A DNA stretch of 64,000 bases from positions 10,039,958 to 10,103,957 of the forward strand of contig CM043875.1 in the NCBI GenBank assembly GCA_023846275.1. Reading direction: 5' to 3'. Both the position numbers and the translations under genes were made by a program. Shown piece after piece: positions 39,501-50,769 of this stretch (the stretch's first letter is position 1; each line of letters begins with the position of its first letter). The stretch is from Vanilla planifolia. Lineage: Eukaryota; Streptophyta; Magnoliopsida; Asparagales; Orchidaceae. The notes below the pieces were generated by a model, which was not told where the DNA came from, searched no databases, and saw nothing but the letters and a program-made list of their open reading frames with translations.

Positions 39501-40365
39501 CTATCTTCAAATCCACAACTTGGTCTTCACTCAAAAATTTCTAGATGATCTTAAACTTGTGACTAATGGGTCTCTATACTGCTTCACAAAATTAATGCAT
39601 AAGAAAATCAGTAAAGCTTATTGGCTTGTCCCATTGCATCATTTTAAGCTAAATATAAATGATTTTATGAAAGGGAACTTGAGAGTTATGGGTAGTGGTG
39701 AGGTAGTTCGAGATGGTAGAGGATGGATTATTTAGGACTTTTTAGTATTCTACAAAGTTGAATCCAACATGGACACAAAAGGACAAGCTCTCTTTAGGAG
39801 TTATAGCATTATCATGACAAGGGTACCTATAATCTATAGTTCAAATGTGATTCTAATGTGCTTCTTAATATTACTCTTGGGCATTCATCCATTCCTTGGT
39901 CTATTTTTCCCATTAATTGCAACCAAAAAAACATATTGCATGTCTAACTACAACATAGTTATAGGGAAGGAAATGTGGAAGAAAATGCCTTAGTGCAATT
40001 AGCTAGTTATTCATCTCAAAGTCAATTATTGGAAACTAAAGAACTTCTTTAATTTATCATGGGTTGTGTTCACCTAGACCAATAGAGTGTTCTATACTCT
40101 CAGATTAAGCACTTGATCAAATGGTGAATAGGTGATTTTTACCAAAGATCATATTTTTGTTTCCTCTTCAATTCACCCTCAATAAGTAGTTAGATGGTTT
40201 GACTTGCTGTGGATAATGTTATTGAGATGCTCCTTTGCTCTCTCCCCCAATTTGGGTTTTGTACTAATGGTAGTCCCAACATTTTTTATTGTATGGTTGG
40301 GTTGTTTGGTACTTCATTTTTAGTTTTGCATAAAAATAAGGTTTAAAAAATAAAAAAAGGATAAG
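39500..40365 (+). pseudogene. 5'-truncated LINE: RNase H end and A-rich tail
   Basis: A plus-strand 71-residue frame at 39520-39735 contains HHFKLNINDFMKGN and GSGEVVRDGRGWII. These match the first strands of the RNase H domain at the end of plant LINE ORF2 (KLNVDGA...GAGGVIRD). The C-terminal RNase H motif appears near 39963-40000 in another frame as REGNVEENALVQLASYSS, equivalent to HVPREGNKVADALA. The first catalytic Asp is not where expected (NIND for NVDG), and a frameshift separates the parts. An A-rich tail, AAAATAAGGTTTAAAAAATA followed by A7, lies near 40333-40360. This is the usual 5'-truncated LINE insertion. Confidence 0.65.
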
Positions 40366-41780
40366 TAAAGGAATTTCATCAACATCCCAAATTTCTCAAT
40401 CAACTAATTCCAAAAATAAATGTATTTAGTTTTTGTAATATAAATAATATTCACCCTTGAATAAAGGTGAATTATAAGCGGGTGCTCCTTCGCATTCTCA
40501 ACCAAAGCATAAGCCATATGGATCTTATCACAAAAATCTCTTCTAAAGATAAAACCTCATTTTTATGTCACTTATCAGTTTTAATGAGAATCCAATACAA
40601 TAAGAAGGGGGTAAATTATTGTTTCAATAAAATGTATTAAGATATAACACAACTTTGAACTTACTTTTTAACCAATTAGGAAAACAATTTGTTACAACAC
40701 TTAACCAAATAGAATAAGAAAAACACAATAAATAGATAATAAACACGGGATTTTCAAGTGCTTTGGCTTCACTCGTACCAACATATACCACTAATGAACC
40801 TATTTGAGCTTCCCCAGAGAACATCGCTTTCACCATAGCTTAATAGGGTTACATAAAATGTAAACAACAATGGTAAGAGGAGGCACCAAAAGTGTACAAC
40901 AATTTCAACTGATAGAAATAGAAACATCTCTTGTGCTGCAACACATATAAGATCCTATACCATTAAATCTTTTAAAATAGAAGTGGAACTAATCTAAATG
41001 GTTAAATTATATTACTAATATGATTTGACAAAAAATGTTGAACCAAAAAAAAATGTTGCACTTCATAAATAACTTAAATTACAAAAGAAAGAAATCGTGC
41101 CAAATGAATTCAATGTTTGTATCGTATAAGCAAGACCATCATCTGATGAATCTTAATATTACTAGTTTACGCCCTAAATTCCTCCTTTGCAAAGGTGTTC
41201 GGTTCAACAAAATCTACCATGCCAATTAAGATTAAGCTATTATCTTTATTCAGAGGAAAATTAGAGATAATCTTTGATGTCTCCAAAATGGTAGCTCCTT
41301 TTAAAGTAACTCTAACAGGGAAGTCCTTGCATAAAAAATATAACATGGAAATCATAAAGAGCTAAAATCCAAAAAATTAGGCTCACTGGATGTGTCACTG
41401 CAAGGCTTTTGGATAATAGGAATATGTTTTTGGGAATTTCATTGGAATCTGACTACCTCAGTTGCTGGATGCCTAGAATTTGGAAAATTGTAGACTTTCA
41501 AATGAGTGACTTAAAATGGCACCTAGACTTTTTGTTGGATATTGAACCATTATAAGCACCAGTGTAGATCTCATTGAAGCACCTTTTAATTCACTTGTTT
41601 AACAAGTAGATCCTTTTCTCAATTATGTTTATAGTTAAGTACCTATTAAAAGTAGATTCTATCACAATAAGTTTAACAAGGCATCTCATTTCTTTGGTCT
41701 TCTTATAAGTTCATCTTGCTAAAGAACTTCCTTCATGGATTAGAATCTCAAAAAACACTGGGAGTAAAAATGAATTTTGG
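40366..41780. other. AT-rich DNA between LINE pieces
   Basis: It may hold decayed ORF1 of LINE copy C on the plus strand, but no motif before the zinc-knuckle-like PNYCLKNYKQGH could be identified. Confidence 0.4.
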
Positions 41781-44345
41781 TAGAGGATTAAGAATAAACA
41801 TCTACCCAATTATTGTCTCAAGAATTATAAACAAGGACATTGAGTACTCTAGCGTAAGCATGATAAAAGTTGCTAACCTTTAAATTTGTTGGCTAAAGAG
41901 GTTGAGACAAATATGACGATTTTGGTGGTGTGTAATGTGAAACCACTGGCTTTGGTTGATGTTGGTTTTGGCACCCAGAGGTTAGAAAATGATAGAAGCT
42001 TAATGAGGCAAAGTAAGGATAAAAGAATTCAAAAGGGTAAGACATGAAGCTTAATTAGTGAGAAGCAACAACTCACAATTGAAATAAGCAAAGAAATGAC
42101 TAACAACTCAAATTGTAGCATTGAACATTAGCCTAAAGTGAAAGAACTTAATCATATAATGAATTGTCTCTTTGTTGATTGCAAGATAAAATTTAGTGGA
42201 CAAATAAATTATAAGAATAAATAATAACAATCTGAATTATAAGTATGAAAGCATGTGAAGATCACCTAGCATCAAAAAATCAATTACTCAAAAGCTTTAG
42301 TGGGGATCTCTAGGAAAGGGTTATGCTCTCAAACTTTTTAAGTGGATCCAAATGGCTTTATAGTGGTTACTATCCACAAGATGAAGAAATAATCCAATAA
42401 AAGAAATACAAGGAATGTGATTGTCCTTATAATATTTTGATTTGGAACTTCAGGGGGTCATTAGTTTGTAGTAGTTTCACACCTTGAGAACATTTTCAAA
42501 CTTCACTAAATAAAGAAAAGTACATTGTTAAAACATTTTTATAGTAGCAGATAAATGGACCTCCTTAACAAAAGGCTATATTTTGATTTAAGTGAGAGTG
42601 AGATCTCCAAAAAGGTGTTAGTGTTCTAGATATAGGATTTCCTTTATTAAATAATTAAAAGTGAGGAACAACGACCATACATGGTGATTGATAATGATTT
42701 GTAGAAGATGTGCTATTCATTTTTGTATTCCAAGAACACTTTTATTGATAGAAGAAAACTTTGGATGGATATAAGAATGATGGTGGAGGTTAATAATTGT
42801 CTCTTGATGATTGGGGGGGGGGGGTACTGTAATGTCATTACTAAGGTTTAGGAACACATTGGCCATTCTTCTCTCAAGCTGGAAAGTATTATTGAATTTA
42901 CTAATTATGATGATGATAACATAATAATAAAGCTCAACTTCAATTTTTATCAATTCACTTGGTCTAAAAAAAGAAAAGGCATATGTGTCTAGAAACATCT
43001 GGATAGAGCTCTGATGGATGAAGACTGGCTCAACTTATTTCTTTTCATTATGTTTGAACACTTGAATATGGCTCCATCAGATAATGCCCCTTTCTTGATC
43101 CTTAATTCTTTAGCAATTAAATCAACACAAAGATAATTTAGCTTCCAAAATGCAATGATGGACAGAAAAGAATTCTTTATAGTCATTTCTTAGAATAGAA
43201 GCCTTCCAAAACCTGGGTTGGGAGTCTAATTGTTTGCTTTAAAATCGAAGAGATTTAAAGCCTATCTTAAAGAAAGAAAAAAAACTAACTTCAAGAATAC
43301 ATTTCAAAAAATATAAGAGGAAGAAGAGTAGGTTAAAGAGAAGGAAAGCTAATTCCAAGAGTTTCATGATAAATACTAAAGGTTTGAATTAATTAAAGCT
43401 CATGATCAATTGATTGTGGTCACTGAATTGGAAAAGATGCATTAGAACTAGATGGTAGGCACTATGAGGCTCATGGTTGGAGATAAGAAATCAAAATACT
43501 ATGAAAAAGGCTCAAAGAAACCTAAAAAAGGCTTAATATATAGTGATATCATGATGCAAGTGGGAATTGAGTCTCAAAGAAGGATTTAATTGCCAAAGCA
43601 ATAGTGGAATACTTCACTCCCCATTGATTTCTATTCTTAAAAGGTAGAATGATGATGTTATATGCTCTATTCCTTCCTTGGTCTTGTTGGAAAATAATCA
43701 AATGTTAATTCAGTCAACTAACAAGGAGGAAGCACAACAAATTTATTTTGAAATAGATTATTCAATTGCTCTAGGACTAGTGTGGTTGAATGGGCTCTTT
43801 CACAACCAATATTATTCCATAATTTAGGACAGTTTATGAAGTGATAAAGATTTACTTGTTGGTAGCCCATTTCTTAGAGAATTCACTAGTGTTAATACTA
43901 TCTTGATCGCCAAGATTGATCTGCTACATTATTTGACATTTTCAATCCAATTTTCCTCTACAACATTACTAAGGAAATAATATCTAAAAAGTTGGTAGTA
44001 GGACTACAATTATTCATCTCCTTTCTCATCTTATTGATCAAGTATTCTATTATTAAGGAAAGTAAAATCATTGGAAATATCCCTCTAACATAAGAACTAA
44101 TTGATGTTACAATTAGTAAGACGAGATAATAATTGTACTATTATGTTGGACTTTAGGAAAGCATTTCATAATCCATCTTGAGATTTCCTTAGTTGCTAAA
44201 TATGGTTGATTTAACTTCAATAGTTGATTTATTCATTTAGGAGTGACTATATATAATAAAAGCTATTTGTTTGTTATTATTAATAAGAAATGCTTTGGCT
44301 TCTTCTAACCGCTTCGTGTTCTAAAGCAAGGTAACTCTTGAATTA
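41780..44345 (+). pseudogene. LINE (plant L1-type) remnant, copy C, first part: ORF1 end, endonuclease, RT start
   Basis: Near 41805-41840 PNYCLKNYKQGH resembles the ORF1 zinc knuckle. The endonuclease runs from about 42715 to 43135 with RRKLWMDIRM, then FNFYQFTWSKKRKGICV (near 42940-42990), HLDRALMDEDWLNLF and MAPSDNAPFLI, which equal the L1 motifs F-TWSN, RLDRAL-W and SDHSPLL. The region before the RT follows near 43720-43800 (NKEEAQQIYFEIDY). RT motif A is near 44140-44170 (MLDFRKAFHN) and motif B near 44295-44335 (GFF, then PLRVLKQGN). Many stops and frameshifts. Similarity stops right after motif B. Confidence 0.8.
42813..42824 (+). repeat. G12 homopolymer inside LINE copy C
   Basis: Twelve consecutive G bases in very AT-rich DNA. 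The run lies at the place of the conserved GGDFN codons of the LINE endonuclease, so it probably grew from a GGTGGGGA-like codon run after the copy died. Confidence 0.9.
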
Positions 44346-44471
44346 AAATTAGTGTGTGAATCCCACAAAATGGGGCGAATTATAGATTTTAAAAAGTTTT
44401 TGCTATTTTCTGTGGTTGTATCTATTTTTTAGAAATTTTTTATAAAAAGAATTTATGTTTATAGAAAACCT

Positions 44472-44575
<104 letters not shown>

Positions 44576-45297
44576 ATTTTTAATTTTTATGATTAAAAAA
44601 GTAAAAATAAAACTTAAAATAATATAGAAAACATTTTACATAGTTTGATTCAAACTAGAATATATGTCCACCCTCAACCATTGTTTGGAAAAACTCTACT
44701 ATTAAGAGAATTACAACTTGAAGTTTTTCTTTATAGTTCACCTCCAACCAATTAACTTTTTCAAGTTCAACTATAACTTAAGCTTTTATGAGCTCAATCA
44801 TAGCTAGATTTTTTATAAGATCAAACTGAATTTGGGCTTTCAAAAATACTGTGCCACTTAACCTAAAAGAAAAAACAAAAATATAATAAGAAATAAATTT
44901 TTGATAAAAGTATACAATGTTTCCAATATTTTTTGATGAATGGAGCAAGGCACACAAATATAAAAATTATGAAGAAAAGTAGGATAATGAGAGCTTAGAA
45001 TATTTAGTATTAGTTAGAAGGATTTAGTATTTGAAGTAGTATTAAGACGTAGTATGTTGCCTAGATATTTTACACTAATAGAATATGATATAGTGCTTTT
45101 GGGATATCTTAAAATTTTATTCACATTCATTAGCCATTTCATTCATAATGGTTGGATTTATATGGAAACATTTTGATCATAAATGTTAGAAAATAAAAGA
45201 ACTTTTAAAAGCTGCTTTCAAATTGCCTAAAAACTTTTCTTAATGACTACTACAATGACACATATAACAATTATAGAAATGGTAATTAGGTAGGATT

Positions 45298-45631
45298 GAT
45301 CACGATCGTTGAAGATGAACAAAAAAGATATAGATCGTTAGATCAAGAACTATAAAAGTAGATGAATTATGGAATGTTGGACCGCAACAAACTAGATTTG
45401 GGTTATCTGAACATGTTGAATGAAATCTGGATTGCTATATTTATCAATGGTAAAGACAGGAATAATCTCGATCATATGAATCAAATTAGAGAAATTTGGA
45501 TCAATAGATCAAGGATAAGTCAAAAGGCAGAAATCAATCATGGTCATCCCTAATCGAGCTCATTGAACAGACTATAAGATGGACAATGATCATTATTTAA
45601 AAGATGGAGATAATCTCTACCTTTTGATCAT
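45298..45631. repeat. GATC-rich patch
   Basis: Nine GATC tetranucleotides fall in about 334 bp, several in the form TAGATC or GATCAA, where between one and two would be expected. It may be a decayed short tandem repeat, but no clean unit length was found. Confidence 0.5.
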
Positions 45632-46499
45632 GAAAATAAGGGATTGTTTGGCACTGAGCCACTCCCAATTTTGGAAGCATATTGGCATCAAAGCATTAGT
45701 CTTACATTACATGAAATTTAGCTTCTTTTCTATTTACATGAACTTTTGCACAAGTGTATTTCAAGTTGAAACATAGGATTGGCTCCCTCTTGAGTTCTTA
45801 AGATTTGATGTCCTAGTCCACTTATATGCATATAGGTTTAGTATGATTATGGTCTAACCTAACCCATTAGAAGACTTAGTTTGAGTTCTGCTCAGCTTGA
45901 TCCTTTCTCTTTCTTACACATCCAATTTAGAATGTACCTTGATTAAGATTAGGCTTGGTCTAGCTTGGTTGTAGCTAGTCTCTTGGCCTATGACTTTTAA
46001 GCTCACTTGTGCTTGGTCTACCTGAGTGCACTATTCTTGGGCCATGCTTTGGGTGTTGCTATTTTTTTTCTTTACAAATAAAAAAATTTATAAAAATTAG
46101 TATTTTTTAATTTATCTAAAGTTTAATAATTTACATAAAATTTTGCAAAGATACATAAGATAGATTTAATCAAAAAAGGATAGAATGAAAAGTTGAATCA
46201 TTTATCTTTTATCAATCAAAGAAAGGATGAATAAATTGGATGCTTAAATTAGGTTTGAAAGAGAGATAAATGAAGATATGCCTTATAATCAACAAGTTAA
46301 TGTTTTATTTAATAATAAAAGGAAAGAATTTTCAAAGTTGATGTTCTTGTATTCTATCCTTGAAGCCCGTCGAATACGCCAAGGTACTTTGAAGTCCACT
46401 AATCCATCATTTTCAAAAGCCCATGGATTATTTTCTACAACTAAATCTATTTCATACTATACAAATCTATTAGAATGAAATACTAAATATTTAAGGCTT

Positions 46500-47091
46500 A
46501 ACTTATCAATTACAAAGGTGTCCTAACAATCTTTTATCTCTACTACTATTCCTTATCACAGTTGAAGTACTGAGTAGTTTAAAAGACCTACATATGTAAG
46601 GTGAAGTGAATCACTATGCCACTATAAGAGGTTGTCAACCCATTAGCCATTTAGGTTTTGTAGATAACATTATCCTCTTCCTTAAAGGAGAAAAAAATTT
46701 ATTAAAAATATTAAGAAATTTCTTACTAAGCTTCACCATTTCATAAGTTTATAGATTGACTTACCAAAAAATATTCTTTATTAAAGTTCAAAACATGAAG
46801 CACAAGCAAGGGAAGAAACCTATTCAATGGTATGAACAAAGCTATTAAAAGAAGCCAATGCTATGGCTTATCCAATAGCTCAATTGGCCAGTAGTTGTCA
46901 TCATTCTATGGTTCTGGATTTGTAACAAAAATATCATAAGCTTTTAAAAATTTAATTAGGCTATATGGGGATAGTTGTATATGTATATATATAGAAACAT
47001 ATTTTGGAGAAAGTTGTTTAATAAGTGCCTCCTTAGTTAACATGATGAATTATCTCCTCAAAGATTTCAGGATAGTAATGAGTAAATGGTG
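46500..47091 (+). pseudogene. LINE copy C, second part: RT catalytic half
   Basis: It resumes with LLSLLLFLITVEVLSSLK near 46520-46580 (equivalent to PLSPLLFILVAEVLSRL), then HYATIRGCQPISHLGFVDN (46610-46670), ending in the RT catalytic motif with VDN where FADD is usual, then ILFLKGEKNLLKILRNFLL. This is the part of RT that follows motif B, which is where the first part stops, on the same strand and without overlap. Frames are broken. It ends where the copia element begins, so the copia element probably landed in it. Confidence 0.7.
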
Positions 47092-49052
47092 TGCTATGTT
47101 GCTAACATCTAGAAATAATGCTTTGTTTGATGATAACAATATTATGTATTTTTAATAAATTTATTTTAATGAACTTTCAGATTTTTGATTATGGATACTC
47201 ATGTTCGTAAGATAAGTCAAAAAAGAAGAGGAGCAAATGTCAAATCTAATGAAGATCATTCTAGTTGTAGTAGTAAACCATTAGGAGAATTATTTTTAGT
47301 TTATATTTGACTTTTATTTTGATTAAAAGGTTAAGATTGATTGAATAATTCTTATAATGCATAAAAATTACATTTCAATTAAATTAAGCATCTTAAAAAA
47401 CTTTTATGGTTCTAAAACTTTGATCAATTTTCTCTTAACTATTATAAAAATCATTTTATTCTTTTTTTATCTTTGAAAATTTTATTTTAATAACTTTTTT
47501 TAAAAATTACATTATATTAATGATAATTAATTAACAAAAAAACATAATTTTACTTATCCTAACCTTTTCTATGCTTCAATCTAATTTTTTAGCTAAGACG
47601 ACACTGTTGAAATCATTCACCGCAATAACCTAGTCTGGGCATCACTTCTAAACCCCAATGGAAGAGTATTGGATTAGGGTGTCACTTCTACTTCAGTTAA
47701 TCTATTATATTACTTGCAGTGCAGATGATCAAATCTCAAACAAATTAGGAGGCAACTAACACTAATTTTTAAGGCTAAGTCTTGAGCATAGGGAAAGTAT
47801 TGCAAAGTGAGAAAAGGAAACTGAATACACCATATGGAACTAACATGTAAGGCTTTTTCCATGTGGCTGACATTTAAATTATAGAAGTGATGCGAATCAT
47901 TTGATCACACAATTTTGTGATCAATTGGTCACTAGCTAATCCTATTCTTTTAATCCTTAATTAGTCATCTGATCACTTAATTTTATGATTAAATAGTACA
48001 TATGCAGTATGATTTTCAAAAGAAGTACAAATCTTGATCTGTCATCCAATCATGATTATGATCTAATGATTTGAGCATATCCTCTTTTTTAAATAACAAC
48101 AATTTAATTCTAGCCATCCAATCATGTAGTTTTCATGAACAAACAATCAATAATCTTTCTAATCATGTGACTCTCTATATAACATCTATTTTAGCCAGTA
48201 TTTATGAGCCATTAGAACTACTATTTAAAAACTTTTATGTTTTAAAATAAAAAACTTACGTCAATCTCCATGAATTAAAATAAATAACGATTCTTTTCAA
48301 TTGTTTGATAACTATCATAAGCTGATAGAAAATACCTATAAATTAAAGATCTTTTGAAATAATTGATTGATAAAATTTTTATAAAATCTTAAAAAAATTT
48401 CCTGTCATGAGATAAGAGAAGTTAGATGTCAGTGCTCATCATTACTTTCTTATACTACATGCTTCATTAACAAACTTTGAATTTTACCATTCATCTAAAC
48501 TCTTATTTTTCTAATTCTCTAATGTATTAAATTAAAAGACTTGTGCTTTGTTAAGCATTTCATCAAATATAGGAAGTTAGTTTATATTAAATATGGATTT
48601 ATATTAATTCTTTCTTTTCCTGTTTTTGCCAGTCTTATTTTTTTGTAAGCCCATTGTAGCCTATCTTTTTTCCATTCTGTTAGTATGAGAGTTTATCATA
48701 CTCATCATTTAGCAAAAGGGTTGTATTGATAATCTTTTTCTTGCTTAGCATTTGTTAAGGGTGGATGTAGGATTTATTTTAAGATAAATTACCTAAAAAT
48801 CACTTTTGTATATATTGAATTTTTGTTGATTTTTTTACTTCAAATTTTTTACAAAACTATATTATTAAAATAAAATAAATATTTTTTAAAGAAATTAATT
48901 ATTTTTAAACTAAATTAAAAATTTTATGAAATCATTTTTAAAGACTTTCTTAAACTCATTAAAAATTACTTTAAAATAGTTTTAAAGTATTTTTTTATAA
49001 ATTAAATTTTTATTCCTAATAATTCACCCCATATTTGTTGAACTACTCTTCA
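47092..49052 (+). repeat. 5' LTR of the copia element
   Basis: Starts TGCTATGTTGCTAAC and ends ACTCTTCA. Blocks shared with the 3' LTR include AATAAATTTATTT near 47155, AAAAGAAGAGGAG near 47219, GGGCATCACTTCTAAACC near 47637 and TAAATTATAGAAGTGATG near 47874. It is about 100 bp longer than its partner. A perfect palindromic pair TGATCACA/TGTGATCA lies at 47902-47923. Confidence 0.8.
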
Positions 49053-49054
49053 AT

Positions 49055-49067
49055 TGGTGTTACAGCA
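49055..49067 (+). other. Primer-binding-site remnant
   Basis: TGGTGTTACAGCA, two bases after the 5' LTR, differs at three positions from TGGTATCAGAGCA, the initiator-Met tRNA site used by plant copia elements. Confidence 0.6.
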
Positions 49068-49099
49068 TGGTCATTTTCTTATAAGAAGAAAAACACAGT

Positions 49100-50700
49100 G
49101 ATTTATGGTTGAAATTTATACTTTAGGGAGATTAGGTGAAGGAGAATCATTCTGTTACCATTATTATCTCTATTCGAAGCATAAAATCTCTAGTCAATTG
49201 AAATCTATTGATAGAGAACTGTTTAAATTAATGTAAGCTCCCTTTGATTTTTTAGCTAAGAAAAATACATAAGGTATTTAGTACCTAAATCTTTTGGTGA
49301 TATGGATGAAAATAAAAAACCTAAAGTAGTGTTAAATAGTCATCATAAATATTTTATACTATTCTTTGAATGTTATTGAATTTAATAAAATTATGACTTT
49401 AAAATGGCTTATAAAATTTGGCATAAAGTAAAGAAACATATTAAAGTACTTGCTTTGTTAAACAAAATAAAATAAACATGATGATGCATGAATATTAGTT
49501 ATTTATGATGCTTTCAAATGAGTCCATTAAGCCAATTTGATTAATATTTCTAATGGACTTTTTAATCTTGAAAGTCAATTTTTTATGAATTAATAAGTAT
49601 AGAAGATACTTAGAATCTTACAAATAGAGTATGATTCATTAACAATTATGAGTAAGACTGCTACGAATATTACCATTATGACATTAGATGACTTGATTGT
49701 TGAGATCATGACTATCGAGCAAGAAATGAGAAGGGTAAAAGAAGAAAATATTTTATTGAGTAGAACCAAATAAATAAGAAAGAGCAAATAATAACATTAA
49801 AGATGAAAGGAGCTTCAAAATAGAAGTCCAACAATGCAGATGGTATTACTTAATCTCTAAAGGTTTGTCAAAATTTCTGAGTGTTGCAAGAAAATATACA
49901 AATCAATGGTCTAAGAGAAGAGTAAGAAGGAAAGAGGAGAATATTTATTAAGAATATGGTAAATGAGGACATATCAGACCAACATATCTTTTGAAGAAAG
50001 ATGAAGTTAAAAAGGAAAAGAATGATATGAAGAAGAATAAAAAGAAGATGAATAAAAAGAAGAAGAAGAAGGAAGAATTTTAAACAGTTTGGAGCGATTC
50101 AGAAGACACCAATACAAGTGATGATAAAGACAATAATGAAGGGTTTTTTGCATAATTGCTAGAAATAAAAGGAGAAGAAAAGAATTTATCTTTATGTGAG
50201 GAAGAGGCAAATTACTCCAATGAATAATTAGCTCAACAATTACACATGTTTGCAAAAATGTTTAAAATTTGCATAAGAAATATTTGAAATTAAAAGAGGA
50301 ATATTATGAATTTTATGTTTTTGTGAACAAATTAAAAATGAGGTTGACATTTATTTAGAGAACGTGAAAATGGATATCGATGAATTAGTACAAAAATGTA
50401 ATGAGGTTGTATCCTTATTTAAGGAATTCAATGATTTTAAATCTTTTTGCACCATATGTTTACATTCTAAAGGAAAACAATCAGTAGAGAAATCTTTGTT
50501 GCAAAAGGATTTAATATGCATAAGCTTAATGATAATGTCGACATCTTACAAGGTTAAAATAACAAACTTATATGACATTATTGCATGTTGTTCGACCATA
50601 CTAAATATGCAAGTAGGATTAGAAATAATATTCATTCTAAATTTCTCACTTATTCATAGATAGTGAAGTCAAAGTATAGCTTAATTACTCTTAAATATGC
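49100..50700 (+). pseudogene. Copia gag remnant
   Basis: The region holds a zinc-knuckle-like stretch near 49955-49995 (KXGHIRPTYLLKK-like), then an extremely Lys-rich run near 50000-50080, then the acidic segment TVWSDSEDTNTSDDKDNNEG near 50086-50145. That order is typical of the C-terminal half of SIRE-type gag. Heavily broken. A 99-residue frame at 50364-50663 is probably the linker after gag and not a gene. Confidence 0.6.
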
Positions 50701-50769
50701 TAGAAAAAAATAAGATTTGGGTTCCTAAATCCAAAAATTAATTTGTGAGTGTAGGAATATCTTCTTTTG

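Noticed and set aside
50007-50255. An 82-residue minus frame ending in Ser/Tyr/Phe repeats
   Set aside because: Antisense of the Lys-rich part of the copia gag remnant.
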